Positions 16,397 to 24,925 are shown, numbered from the stretch's first letter. The stretch is DNA of 64,000 bases from Aldehydirespirator sp965203635 (GCA_965203635.1 OZ241903.1:2170001-2234000); one strand, 5' to 3'. The notes: generated by a model not told the origin, from the sequence alone. Numbers and translations: made by a program.

Positions 16397-16453
16397 CCGG
16401 AACGAATTGGCAGCGTTGTGCACGGTATGCGTGCATTCTGCTGCCAGTTCCGG
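16397..16453. terminator. long two-tier inverted repeat after the LigD-pol gene
   Basis: CCGGAAC and TGGCAGC (16397-16403 and 16408-16414, with GAAT bulged) pair with GCTGCCAGTTCCGG (16440-16453), a 14-bp stem. Inside the loop TGCAC (16419-16423) pairs with GTGCA (16431-16435). It starts 4 nt after the stop codon. A terminator or RNA-stability element is likely, though there is no T-tract. Confidence 0.55.
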
Positions 16454-16478
16454 CTGCGAGGGCGGCAATCCGGCCAGT

Positions 16479-16484
16479 TAGCCT
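16479..16484 (+). promoter_or_regulatory. -10 box TAGCCT, leaderless start
   Basis: It ends 6 nt before the pepA ATG. No Shine-Dalgarno sequence is visible, supporting a leaderless transcript. Confidence 0.5.
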
Positions 16485-16490
16485 GACCGG

Positions 16491-17957
16491 ATGCCGATCA
16501 CAGTCCATGCAGTCCGTTCGGTGCCCAAGGCGGCCACCACCAGCGTTTCTCTTGTCACCGCCGAGGACGTTGAAACCGGTGTAGACGGCTTCGACGGCGC
16601 GGTGCTGGACACCGCCGGATTCGCGGGCAAGGCCGATCAGGTCTACCTTCAGCCCGCCGACGGTGGCTTCGTTGGGCTGGCCGGCCTTGGTCCGGCCGCG
16701 AACGTGACGGAGGCCACCATCCGCCGGGCCGGCGCGGCGCTGGCCCGCTCGTGCTCCCGCCACTCCAGGGTGGCGGTCCGGCCGGCCGACGGCATCGATG
16801 TGGCGTCCGGCGCGGCCCGTCAGGCTCTGGCCGAGGGCGTGATCCTCGGCAACTACAGCTTCACCAGCTACAAGTCGGCCGCGGGCAACGGCGACGGAGA
16901 CGGCAGCCGGCCCAAGCTGGCCCGGTTAGACGTGGTGGGCAGCACGTCGGCTGCGGCCAAGGACGCGCTGGCCCGCGGCTCGGCCATCGCGGCGGGTGTG
17001 TGCGTGGCCCGCGACCTCTCCAACGAGCCCGGCGGCTCGCTGACGGCCCCGGTATTCGCCGACAGGGCTGAGGCCATAGCCGGCGAGGCCGGGCTGCAGT
17101 CGACGGTCTGGACCGAGGACGACATCAAGAAGGAGCGCCTCGGGGGACTCCTCGGCGTCAACCGGGGCAGCACGAATCCGCCGCGCTACGTGGAGCTGAC
17201 CTACGAGCCCGAGGGCGACCCGGCCGCCACACTGGCCTTCGTGGGCAAGGGGATCACCTTCGACGCCGGGGGCCTGTCCATCAAGACCGCGCAGGGAATG
17301 ATGGCCATGAAGATGGACATGTGCGGGGCCGCGGCCATCATCGGGGCCATGTCGGTGCTGCCCGCAGTCGGCGCGCCGGTCAGGGTCAAGGGGTATCTGC
17401 CCATGACCGACAACATGCTCGGCGGCGACGCCACCCGGCCGGGCGACGTGCTGACGATCCGCAACGGCAAGACCATCGAGGTGCTTAACACCGACGCCGA
17501 GGGCCGGCTGATCCTGGCCGACGCCCTTTCGCTGGCCTGCGAGGACGAGCCCGACGCCATTGTCGATCTGGCCACCCTCACCGGCGCCTGCATGGTGGCG
17601 TTGGGACCGTCGATAGCCGGCCTGATGGGCAACGACGAGCCGCTGATCGATGAGATCCGCGCCGCCGCGGACCGTGCCGGAGAGCGGGTGTGGCCGCTGC
17701 CGCTGCCGGCCGACTACGCCAAGCAGTTCGACTCCAACGTGGCCGACATGAAGAACATCGGCGGCAACTACGGGGGCGCGCTGACCGCGGGGCTGATCCT
17801 GCAGCAGTTCGTGGCCGACGGTATTCCCTGGGTCCACCTCGACATCGCCGGTCCGGCCCGTGCCGAGTCCGACGACGGCGAGGTCTCCAAGGGCGGCACC
17901 GGCTTCGGCGTGCGCACCCTGGTCGAGCTGGCCTTGTCGTTCAAGGCGTCCGACTAG
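16491..17957 (+). CDS. pepA: leucyl aminopeptidase (M17)
   Basis: The product has 488 residues. The N-terminal domain (about 1-165) is divergent. The catalytic domain has FVGKGITFDAGGLSIKTAQG (metal-binding Lys/Asp), MKMDMCGAAAIIGAM, TDNMLGGDATRPGDVL and the family signature NTDAEGRLILADAL with metal-ligand Asp/Glu, then DLATLTGACMVALG. It is a cytosolic hexameric dizinc/dimanganese aminopeptidase for peptide turnover. The transcript is probably leaderless. Confidence 0.95.
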   Translation: MPITVHAVRSVPKAATTSVSLVTAEDVETGVDGFDGAVLDTAGFAGKADQVYLQPADGGFVGLAGLGPAANVTEATIRRAGAALARSCSRHSRVAVRPADGIDVASGAARQALAEGVILGNYSFTSYKSAAGNGDGDGSRPKLARLDVVGSTSAAAKDALARGSAIAAGVCVARDLSNEPGGSLTAPVFADRAEAIAGEAGLQSTVWTEDDIKKERLGGLLGVNRGSTNPPRYVELTYEPEGDPAATLAFVGKGITFDAGGLSIKTAQGMMAMKMDMCGAAAIIGAMSVLPAVGAPVRVKGYLPMTDNMLGGDATRPGDVLTIRNGKTIEVLNTDAEGRLILADALSLACEDEPDAIVDLATLTGACMVALGPSIAGLMGNDEPLIDEIRAAADRAGERVWPLPLPADYAKQFDSNVADMKNIGGNYGGALTAGLILQQFVADGIPWVHLDIAGPARAESDDGEVSKGGTGFGVRTLVELALSFKASD

Positions 17958-17981
17958 GCCGATTCGCGTCGTACGGTTTGA

Positions 17982-18089
17982 TTCCCGCTCTTGTTCGCTG
18001 CGCTCACGGGCCGCTTTGGCCGTGACCGCCGCTCTTGTTCGCTGCGCTCACGGGCCGCTTTGGCCCAGGGCCTCGCAAGCTCGGCCTCA
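17982..18089 (-). repeat. dispersed repeat family, copy 2 (with internal partial duplication)
   Basis: The minus-strand element begins TGAGGCCGAGCTTGCGAGGC. The part with GGCCCGTGAGCGCAGCGAAC and AAGAGCGG occurs twice in tandem (17986-18023 and 18030-18063). The leading TGA is the stop codon of the phosphotransferase gene. It separates that gene from convergent pepA. Confidence 0.85.
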
Positions 18090-19133
18090 GAGCAGGTCGG
18101 GCAGGCTCAGCTCGTCGGCGGCGCGCTCGAACCGCTCGAAGGTGGCCTCCAGCAGCCCCCGCTGGCGATCGTCGGTGAGGTCCATGCCCGCACCCGCGAT
18201 CATCGGGTAGCACACGCAGAACAGCACCGCGCCGCGGTAGATGTCCCACATCCCGTCGAGCTCCGACTCGGGCGCCCCCTCCGAGGCGAGGGCGTTGAGC
18301 CAGCGTTCGTAGAGGGACTGCTCGATCTCCGATGCGGTGGCGGGGGCCAGGCTTCCGGTGACGAAGTAGGCCAGGTCGCCGACCGGCATGGATTCCCCGA
18401 TGACCTGGAAGTCGAGCAGCACGACCCGCCCGTCGTCGTCGAAGAACATGTTGTCGGCCCGGTAGTCGCCGTGGACCAGGGTGCTCGGCGTGGTGCCCAG
18501 CGACCCCAGCATTCCGGGGAGGGCCTCCACCCAGCCGTCGGCGACCGTCTCGACGACTTTCGGGACGCTCATGGCTCCCCGCACCTTGGCCCAGCCGTCG
18601 GTGAACACCGGCGGCAGCAGCGTCGGGTAGATGGGATCGCGGATCGCCATGGCGGTTCCCCGCTCCACTATCGGGCCGGCCGCGCCCCACCAGTGGGCGT
18701 GCCACGCGGCCAACTCGGCCACAGCCTGTTCGGCGTCGGCGGAGCCCATGCCCTCGATCTGGTTCACGGCCCGGTACGAGCCGACGTCCTCGAGCACCAG
18801 CACGAACTGGTGGGTCTCGGGGTCGACCGCGCCGAAGTGGCAGTGGGGAACCCGGATGGGGCTCTCGGCGGCCAGCTCGCGGTAGAAGCCGACCTCGCGG
18901 ATGTTGAGGCGCAGGATCTGGGCCGTGAAGCGGGCCGTCTCGTCGAGGCCGGGCATCTTGAAGACCACGGTGTCGGGACAGTCGCCGTCGAGCGTGGCCC
19001 GGTAGATGGCGCCGATCATCCCGACCCCAGTGCCGATGTCGTCGATGCCGGTGATCCGCACAGGCGAACCCATGGCCTGCGACAGCCATTCGTCGTCGAT
19101 GTCGTCGATACCGGCGGGTATTCCGGGCTCCAT
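18087..19133 (-). CDS. APH/ecdysteroid-kinase-like phosphotransferase family protein
   Basis: The product has 348 residues with ATG at 19133 preceded by GGGGG. It is a protein-kinase-fold small-molecule phosphotransferase: a glycine-containing N-lobe (IGTGVGMIGAIYRATL), Lys in VVFKMPG, QFVLVLEDVGSYRAVNQ, the catalytic loop STLVHGDYRADNMFFD and VVLLDFQVIG (DFG-equivalent). The substrate is unknown; relatives act on aminoglycosides, choline or acyl-CoA-dehydrogenase-linked hydroxyl compounds. A resistance role should not be assumed. Its stop codon is provided by a dispersed repeat. Confidence 0.85.
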   Translation of the reverse strand: MEPGIPAGIDDIDDEWLSQAMGSPVRITGIDDIGTGVGMIGAIYRATLDGDCPDTVVFKMPGLDETARFTAQILRLNIREVGFYRELAAESPIRVPHCHFGAVDPETHQFVLVLEDVGSYRAVNQIEGMGSADAEQAVAELAAWHAHWWGAAGPIVERGTAMAIRDPIYPTLLPPVFTDGWAKVRGAMSVPKVVETVADGWVEALPGMLGSLGTTPSTLVHGDYRADNMFFDDDGRVVLLDFQVIGESMPVGDLAYFVTGSLAPATASEIEQSLYERWLNALASEGAPESELDGMWDIYRGAVLFCVCYPMIAGAGMDLTDDRQRGLLEATFERFERAADELSLPDLL

Positions 19134-19240
19134 GTGCACCCCCTGACCGGCTCCGACGCTACACCACGTCGAGCACCGGGCGCGGTGCAGCACCGGGCGC
19201 GGTGTCAGCCCCGGGCGCGGTCACCCACCAGCGACGGTTC

Positions 19241-19867
19241 TCAGGCCGCCTCGGGGGAAGACCGTCCGTAATGGAGGCTCCATGCCCAGCGGACCGCCTC
19301 GGCAACGATGGCCGGATGGAAGCTCATCCGGGCCAGCTGCCTCTCTGCCTGTTCGAAGCTGTCACCGCACTCGATCAGGCACACGGCCAACCGCCGGGCC
19401 CGCGACTGCTGCCGGCACACCGCGTCGTGACTCAAGTTGGCCGCAATGAACTCTTCATGGCCTCGCTGCGCCGGTTCGGGCAGGCGCTGCAGCTGGCGGT
19501 AGCTGAGTTGCGGCAGTCGAAGGCGAACGGCCAGGGTCGCAGACCCGACGCTTCGGGCCGCTCGGAACCGGCAGGCTCGATCAATCGTCTTGGACATGGC
19601 GCTGCGAGAGCCGCCCTCGTGTCCGATACCGAGGGAGCTGGCTGCTTCCCGCAGATTGACGGCCGTGCTGTCGGTGGCGTCGAGCAGGTTGGCGCAATAG
19701 CGCAGGAACCAGGTGGTGGAAGGGCCCAGCGTTCCTAGCCAGTACTGCTCGACGTAGGTGGATCTCGGGTCGTGACCGAAGGCGTCGACGCGGTGGTCGA
19801 TCCATGGGATCAGCGTGATCACCTCAGAGCTGACGACTGCAGGCGGGAGGTTGATTGACGTAGTCAT
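19241..19867 (-). CDS. conserved actinobacterial protein of unknown function
   Basis: The product has 208 residues with an ATG preceded by GGAG. It has the pattern seen in a widespread actinobacterial family: an N-terminal HDPRSTYVEQYWLGTLGPST motif, a helical middle region (LREAASSLGIGHEGGSRSAM) resembling a winged-helix or helical DNA-binding fold, then LPQLSYRQLQRLPEPAQRGH. No catalytic residues were recognised. A 16-bp perfect palindrome lies 21-36 bp upstream of its start, consistent with operator control. Confidence 0.7.
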   Translation of the reverse strand: MTTSINLPPAVVSSEVITLIPWIDHRVDAFGHDPRSTYVEQYWLGTLGPSTTWFLRYCANLLDATDSTAVNLREAASSLGIGHEGGSRSAMSKTIDRACRFRAARSVGSATLAVRLRLPQLSYRQLQRLPEPAQRGHEEFIAANLSHDAVCRQQSRARRLAVCLIECGDSFEQAERQLARMSFHPAIVAEAVRWAWSLHYGRSSPEAA

Positions 19868-19887
19868 GATGTATCTCCAAGAATGCG

Positions 19888-19903
19888 GGCGCTCGCGAGC
19901 GCC
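19888..19903. promoter_or_regulatory. 16-bp perfect palindrome upstream of the 208-residue protein gene
   Basis: GGCGCTCGCGAGCGCC. It lies between a TTGACA-like hexamer (minus strand, 19929-19934) and the start codon at 19867, where a repressor could act. The rest of 19904-20035 is AT-richer than the surroundings and holds no recognised gene. Confidence 0.5.
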
Positions 19904-20035
19904 TCAGTTGCAAGATGTCCGGGGGAAGTGTCAATGTCTGAACATATGTGGACCGTCTATGCTTGTCAAACAGAAATTTCGAGACCCATTTGCTGCTGAT
20001 TTAGCAGGCAAGGCTGACGGTCGCGCCGGCTCGGC

Positions 20036-20041
20036 TACCCT
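20036..20041 (+). promoter_or_regulatory. -10 box TACCCT, leaderless start
   Basis: It ends 6 nt before the sirtuin GTG start. Confidence 0.4.
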
Positions 20042-20047
20042 GGCGGG

Positions 20048-20887
20048 GTGCTCGCGGATGCTGCGGCCGCGGTTGCCGCGGCCCGCCGGATGGTCGATGC
20101 CGCCGAACGCGTGACAGTCCTCACCGGGGCCGGCATCTCCACCGACAGCGGGCTGCCCGACTTCCGGGGCCCCAAGGGCCTGTGGACGCGGGACCCGGCG
20201 GCCGAGCGGGCCTCGAACATCAACGTCTACGTCTCGGAGCCCGAGGTCCGCCGGAGCAACTGGGCCCGTCGAGCCGAGGGCGCCCTGTGGGGCGACGTCG
20301 AGCCCAACCGGGGCCACGAGGCCCTGGTCCATCTGGAGGGGCGGGGCAAACTCCATCTGCTCATCACCCAGAACGTGGACGAGCTCCACCAGCTCGCCGG
20401 CAGCGATCCCGAGCGGGTGGTGGAGATTCATGGCACGACCCGCAAGGTGCAGTGCCTGTCGTGCGACTACCGCGACGACATCGAGGTTGCGCTCGAGCGG
20501 GTGAGGGCCGGGGAGCCCGACCCGCAGTGCCCCCTTTGCGGCTGGCTCCTGAAGGCGGCCACGGTGTCGTTCGGCCAGAGTCTCAACCACCTCGACCTGG
20601 TCCGAGCCGAGCGGGCCGCCCTGGAATGCGACCTGTTCATGGCGGTGGGCACGACGCTGGCCGTGTCGCCCATCAACATGACCGCCCCGCTGGCCGCGCA
20701 GTCGGGGGCCGGCCTGATCATCGTGAACGGCGAGCCCACCGAGTTCGACGTGCTGGCCGACGTGCTGGTAGGCGGATCCATCAGCGAAGTGCTACCGATC
20801 ATCTGCGGTCTAGAGGCCGAGCCTGCGAGGCCGTGGCCCGAGCGGCCCGTGAGCGAAGCGAACAGGAGCGGGCATCCGGGAAGCTGA
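20048..20887 (+). CDS. Sir2-family NAD-dependent protein deacylase
   Basis: The product has 279 residues with GTG at 20048. It carries the NAD motif VLTGAGISTDSGLPDFRGP, TQNVDELHQLAGS, the catalytic His128 in VEIHGT, a Zn ribbon with Cys136, Cys139, Cys161 and Cys164, and FGQSLNHLDL and AVGTTLAVSPINM. It removes acyl groups from protein lysines, consuming NAD. The last about 25 residues (ARPWPERPVSEANRSG...) are encoded by a copy of the dispersed repeat and are not part of the fold. Confidence 0.93.
   Translation: MLADAAAAVAAARRMVDAAERVTVLTGAGISTDSGLPDFRGPKGLWTRDPAAERASNINVYVSEPEVRRSNWARRAEGALWGDVEPNRGHEALVHLEGRGKLHLLITQNVDELHQLAGSDPERVVEIHGTTRKVQCLSCDYRDDIEVALERVRAGEPDPQCPLCGWLLKAATVSFGQSLNHLDLVRAERAALECDLFMAVGTTLAVSPINMTAPLAAQSGAGLIIVNGEPTEFDVLADVLVGGSISEVLPIICGLEAEPARPWPERPVSEANRSGHPGS
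20813..20875 (+). repeat. dispersed repeat family, copy 3
   Basis: Short form inside the 3' end of the sirtuin gene. It starts with AGAGGCC where other copies have TGAGGCC, so the gene reads through and gains a repeat-encoded tail. It ends in GAACAGGAGCGGGCAT. Confidence 0.85.
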
Positions 20888-20906
20888 AACAGCCCTTGCT
20901 GGATGT

Positions 20907-20940
20907 GGCTAAATCCTGACAAGACAGGTAGGATTTAGCC
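20907..20940. terminator. perfect 11-bp inverted repeat after the sirtuin gene
   Basis: GGCTAAATCCT (20907-20917) and AGGATTTAGCC (20930-20940) enclose a 12-nt loop, 19 nt after the stop codon and between two dispersed repeats. It is AT-rich for this genome. A terminator is the simplest reading, an operator the alternative. Confidence 0.5.
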
Positions 20941-20942
20941 CA

Positions 20943-21005
20943 GAGGCCGAGCTTGCGAGGCCGTGGCCCGAGCGGCCCATGAGCGCAGCGAATAGGAGCG
21001 GACAT
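20943..21005 (+). repeat. dispersed repeat family, copy 4, supplies the SD of the next gene
   Basis: Short form. Its right end reads GCAGCGAATAGGAGCGGACA; AGGAG (20994-20998) is 9 nt upstream of the next ATG and is the only plausible ribosome-binding site of the rhodanese-MoeB gene. Confidence 0.8.
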
Positions 21006-21007
21006 CG

Positions 21008-22168
21008 ATGGCGAGTTTCCGAGAACTGTTGGCGCAGGCCAAGGCTGAGATCCGCGAGGTCGACACCGCCGGCGGCGAGCAGCTGCTGGCCGAGGGCTGG
21101 ACCCTGCTCGACGTGCGCGAGCCCGACGAGTACGAGCAGGGAGCCATCGCCGGCTCCGTGCACATCCCCCGGGGACAGCTCGAGTCGAGCATCGAGAACC
21201 GCGTGGCCGACCGGTCCACCCCGCTGGTGGCCATGTGCGCGGGCGGCGTGCGCTCAGCCTTCGCGGCGGTGACGCTCGAGCAGATGGGCTACACCGACGT
21301 GGTGTCCATGGACGGCGGCTTCAACAAGTGGAAGGACGAGGGCCGGGCCTGGGCGCGGCCCCGCACCCTGTCGCCCGATCAGCGCAACCGCTACCAGCGC
21401 CACCTGCTGGTGCCCGAGGTGGGCGAGGAGGGCCAGCTCAAGCTGCTCGACGCCAAGGTCCTGCTGCTCGGCGCGGGCGGCCTCGGCTCCCCGGCGGCCC
21501 TTTACCTCGCGGCCGCGGGAGTGGGCACCATCGGCATCATCGACATGGACGTGGTCGACGAGTCCAACCTCCAGCGCCAGGTCCTGCACAACGTCGACCG
21601 GGTGGGCGACCGCAAGGTGGACTCGGCCAAGAAGACTCTCACCGCGCTGAACCCCGACGTCAACGTGGTCACCTACGACACCCGGCTCGGCGCCGACAAC
21701 GTCATGGAGATCCTCGACGGCTACGACGTGGTGGTCGACGGGGCCGACAACTTCCCGAGCCGCTACCTGCTCAACGACGCCTCGGTCAAGCTGGGCATAC
21801 CGGTGGTCCACGGGTCGATCTTCCGCTTCGAGGGCCAGGTCACCGTGTTCGACCCCCGAAACGGGCCCACCTACCGCGACATGCTGCCCGAGCCGCCGCC
21901 GCCCGAGATGGCGCCGAGCTGCGCGGAGGCTGGGGTGCTGGGCGTGCTGCCCGGCATCGTCGGCAGCGTGCAGGCCCTCGAGGCCATCAAGCTGATCCTG
22001 GGCGTGGGGGACTCGCTGCGGGGCCGCCTGGTGGCCTTCGACGCGCTGGAGATGAGCTTCCGCGAGTTCAAGCTGCGGCCCGACCCCTCCAACGAGGTCA
22101 CCTACGACAACCGGGACCGCATCCAGATCGGCGAACTCGACGGCCTCTGCATGCCGACCCTCTCGTAG
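21008..22168 (+). CDS. rhodanese - MoeB/ThiF-type E1-like adenylyltransferase fusion
   Basis: The product has 386 residues. An N-terminal rhodanese domain (about 15-115) has the persulfide Cys77 in the loop MCAGGVRSA. From 120 on comes an E1-like adenylating domain: DQRNRYQRHLLVPEVGEEGQ, the nucleotide motif LLGAGGLGSPAALYLAAAG, DESNLQRQVLHN, DGADNFPSRYLLND and the active-site Cys in APSCAEAGVLG. It would adenylate and sulfurate a ubiquitin-like sulfur carrier (MoaD/ThiS/CysO type). In MoeZ/MOCS3 the rhodanese is C-terminal; here it is N-terminal. The zinc CxxC pairs of MoeB are absent (TYRDML in place of CYRCLF, and no C-terminal pair). Confidence 0.9.
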   Translation: MASFRELLAQAKAEIREVDTAGGEQLLAEGWTLLDVREPDEYEQGAIAGSVHIPRGQLESSIENRVADRSTPLVAMCAGGVRSAFAAVTLEQMGYTDVVSMDGGFNKWKDEGRAWARPRTLSPDQRNRYQRHLLVPEVGEEGQLKLLDAKVLLLGAGGLGSPAALYLAAAGVGTIGIIDMDVVDESNLQRQVLHNVDRVGDRKVDSAKKTLTALNPDVNVVTYDTRLGADNVMEILDGYDVVVDGADNFPSRYLLNDASVKLGIPVVHGSIFRFEGQVTVFDPRNGPTYRDMLPEPPPPEMAPSCAEAGVLGVLPGIVGSVQALEAIKLILGVGDSLRGRLVAFDALEMSFREFKLRPDPSNEVTYDNRDRIQIGELDGLCMPTLS

Positions 22169-22246
22169 CTCCCTAAGGGCCGCCTCTCCTAGCTTCTCCT
22201 AGACTCCGGGGGTTCGTTTCCCTGGAAGGACCGCGCCATCGGACAG

Positions 22247-23521
22247 TTGCTGAACAATCTCCGGGCGCGCCTTGTGAGCCTGCTGCCCCTCGGCACCTCT
22301 TGGATCCTCTGGGGGCTGGTCTTCAACGGGCTCACCACCTACGGGTACCTGGTGGTGGCCCAGCGCGCCCTGGGCGACGACGGCTACGGCAGCCTGGCCG
22401 TGCTGTGGGCCCTGGTCAACATCGGCGGCTTCGGCCTGTTCCAGCCCCTCGAGCAGGAGGTGGCCCGGGCCACCGCCGACCGGGCCAGCCGGGGAGTGGG
22501 CAGCGCGCCGGTACTGAGTCGAGCGGGAGTGCTGGGCGCCGCGCAGTTCCTGCTGGTGTGCGGAGGCCTGCTCGTAGCTTGGCCGCTCGGGCTCGACAAC
22601 CTGCTCGACGGCCGGCCCGAGCTGCTCCTGGCCCTCGTTCTGGCCCTGGGCGCATTCGCCGGCTCCCAGCTGGTGCGCGGCGTTCTCGGGGGTCGGCACA
22701 TGTTCGACCGCTACGCCTGGTACTTCGTGGTCGAAGGCGGAGCCCGCATGGCCTTGGCCGTAGTGCTGCTGGTCGCCGGGGTGGCCGCGGTGGGGGCCTA
22801 CGGGCTGGCCATCGCCTTCGCGCTGGTGGTCGCCACCATCGCCGCGGCCGGCCGTCGCCGGACCTTCGTGCAACCCGGGCCCCCCGCCACGTACCGGGAG
22901 CTCACGCCGGCTCTGGGCTTCCTGCTCGTGGCGGCCATCGGCGAGGCCTTCATTCTCAATGTCGGGCCGGTGGCGGTGGACATCGTGGGCGGCGACGAGT
23001 TGGGAGCCGAGGCTCCCGGCGTGTTCCTCAACGGCATGCTCATCGCCCGCATCCCGCTGTTCTTCTTCCAGGCCGTGAAGGCCAGCCTGCTGCCCAGCCT
23101 GGCCACGCTGGCCGGCCGGGGCGACCTCGTCGGGTTCCGCAACATGCAGCTCAAGATCGTGGCCGCGGTGGCGGCGATGGCCCTGGCGACCACAGTGGTG
23201 GCCGGGGTGGTGGGGCCGCCCATCGTGCGGGTCGTCTTCGGCGACGAGTTGGGCCGCAGCGACATGGTGCTGCTGGCCGCCAGCGGCGGAGGCCTGATGC
23301 TGATGCTGTCGCTGACGCTGGGCCTGGTCGCGCTGGGCCACACCCGCTTGGCGGTGGCCGGATGGATCGCCGGGGTAGCCGCCTTCGCTACTGTCGTCAG
23401 CTTCGACTTCGAGCCGTTCCTGCGGGTGGAGCTGGCCCTGGTGGCCGCGGTGCTGGCCGGCTCGCTGGTGGCCGGCGGGCTGCTGCGGCTGGAGTACGCG
23501 GCCCACGCCCGCGGCGCCTAG
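22247..23521 (+). CDS. polysaccharide-export flippase-like membrane protein (MOP superfamily)
   Basis: The product has 424 residues starting at TTG 22247; GGAAGGA lies 16 nt upstream, so the exact start is uncertain. About twelve hydrophobic segments are visible; the first reads SWILWGLVFNGLTTYGYLVV, followed by GSLAVLWALVNIGGFGLFQPL with a conserved charged QEVARATADRA, as in Wzx-type lipid-linked oligosaccharide flippases. It probably flips undecaprenyl-linked glycan units across the membrane. It borders the glycan biosynthesis cluster and is convergent with the HTTM gene. Confidence 0.75.
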   Translation: MLNNLRARLVSLLPLGTSWILWGLVFNGLTTYGYLVVAQRALGDDGYGSLAVLWALVNIGGFGLFQPLEQEVARATADRASRGVGSAPVLSRAGVLGAAQFLLVCGGLLVAWPLGLDNLLDGRPELLLALVLALGAFAGSQLVRGVLGGRHMFDRYAWYFVVEGGARMALAVVLLVAGVAAVGAYGLAIAFALVVATIAAAGRRRTFVQPGPPATYRELTPALGFLLVAAIGEAFILNVGPVAVDIVGGDELGAEAPGVFLNGMLIARIPLFFFQAVKASLLPSLATLAGRGDLVGFRNMQLKIVAAVAAMALATTVVAGVVGPPIVRVVFGDELGRSDMVLLAASGGGLMLMLSLTLGLVALGHTRLAVAGWIAGVAAFATVVSFDFEPFLRVELALVAAVLAGSLVAGGLLRLEYAAHARGA

Positions 23522-23569
23522 GTGTTCCTCGGACGGGATCTACGACCCCTGGTCCGTGCCGAGTCGACC

Positions 23570-24925
23570 TCAGGTGGAATTGATCGGAGCCACGCCCTTC
23601 AGCTTCAGAAGCAGCCATCGTCCTAGCCTCAACCACGGGTAGCCCAGACGCGCCGCCACCGGGGAATTGAACGCCAGCCGGTTGATCCTGTTGAACACGC
23701 CCCGGCCCTCGGCGAGGAGCGCAAGCTCGTTGAGCGCCTCGTGACCCACGTAGTAGCGCCCGTCCACTATCGCGACCATGCCGTCGTTGAGGTCGTGCGG
23801 CAGGCTGCGAACCTCCTCCACGACCTCACCGCCCTGGCGAGCATCGATGAGGGTGAGTTCCTTGACCGACTGCTTCAGCCTCAGGAATTGGGCGTAGTTG
23901 CTGCACAACGGGCACTCGCCGTCATAGACCAGCCGAACCTGGTCGACCTGCCGGTGCCGGTCCGCCGATCGGAGGCGCTTCACCGCGCGGAAGGGTACCC
24001 CGATGATCGGCAGAGACTGCATCAGGCCGGAGAGGGACAGCCTTGCAGGTGCGAGCGGAGAGAGAACCAGGAATAGTCCCAACAATATGATGTGATTCGA
24101 AAAGGCTATGTTCATCAGCCAGGCGCTGGTGATGTGGAACAGCATGAGGACGACGCCGAACGGTCGATGCAGGTGCGGACGGAATACAACCAGGAGCGCG
24201 AAGATCTCTATATGGATCGTCAGCAACCACATCGCGTATGTCAACAGATCATGTTGTGACACGAACGGCAGCAGAGGCGGGATGTCATCAGCCTCTGCCA
24301 GCAGACGATTCAGCAGGATGCGGGTCAGAGCGTCTGGAGAAAGTAGCTCCAGACGGCCGTACCATATCTTCCAGAACCCAGACAACGTATAGGGCAACAA
24401 CAGGAAAATCTGTATCAGCCAGAACACATTGAGACATGCGAGCATGTCCCTCCGAGTCTGCGGCTGGTTTCTCTTGCAGCGAGGTAGAAACAACAGAGCG
24501 AAGCTGACATAGAGAAGTATGTGTGTGCCATGGTTGATCGACCCGTAGGAGTTGCTCAGCGCAACATGCAGCAGCAGATACAGGAAGATGCCCAACCGCC
24601 AGACAAGAACCCGCGGAGCGACCATGGCCGAAATGGCAAAGAGCAGACCGAAGGCGGTGACTATGGTCGTATGGGCGAGCCAGTCCACTCCGATCGTCTG
24701 CTGAACCAACTTGAGTGGCCACAGCGGAGCAGTGGGCGGCATCCCCTCGTAGGCACTGCCGAATCGCAGCGATGACGTGGCCACATGATATGCAATAAAC
24801 AGGTAGTAGAACTGGACGAGCAAGACGATTGTGGTCGCCGCCCTGGTCAAGTCAGCCGGCGTTCGGTGTCCCGCAATGCGGACACCGAGCAATGACTTGC
24901 GAAGAAAACGCATCGATCGGTGCAC
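23570..24925 (-). CDS. HTTM membrane protein fused to a DCC1/DUF393 thiol-disulfide domain
   Basis: The product has 451 residues with GTG at 24925. The first about 310 residues contain several membrane segments with HTTM features (ALSNSYGSINHGTHILLYVS, LPYTLSGFWKIWYG), a fold related to vitamin-K-dependent carboxylases. Residues about 330-450 are a DCC1 (DUF393) domain with VRLVYDGECPLCSNYAQFL carrying DxxCxxC. The chemistry is unknown; redox of extracytoplasmic thiols or quinone-linked reactions are possible. The gene and its upstream partner use more A/T-ending codons than all neighbours, suggesting acquisition. Last gene of a five-gene minus-strand operon. Confidence 0.85.
   Translation of the reverse strand: MHRSMRFLRKSLLGVRIAGHRTPADLTRAATTIVLLVQFYYLFIAYHVATSSLRFGSAYEGMPPTAPLWPLKLVQQTIGVDWLAHTTIVTAFGLLFAISAMVAPRVLVWRLGIFLYLLLHVALSNSYGSINHGTHILLYVSFALLFLPRCKRNQPQTRRDMLACLNVFWLIQIFLLLPYTLSGFWKIWYGRLELLSPDALTRILLNRLLAEADDIPPLLPFVSQHDLLTYAMWLLTIHIEIFALLVVFRPHLHRPFGVVLMLFHITSAWLMNIAFSNHIILLGLFLVLSPLAPARLSLSGLMQSLPIIGVPFRAVKRLRSADRHRQVDQVRLVYDGECPLCSNYAQFLRLKQSVKELTLIDARQGGEVVEEVRSLPHDLNDGMVAIVDGRYYVGHEALNELALLAEGRGVFNRINRLAFNSPVAARLGYPWLRLGRWLLLKLKGVAPINST

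Noticed and set aside
18087..19133. Antibiotic-resistance aminoglycoside kinase
   Set aside because: The fold is APH-like but the sequence gives no substrate; most such actinobacterial genes are not resistance genes.
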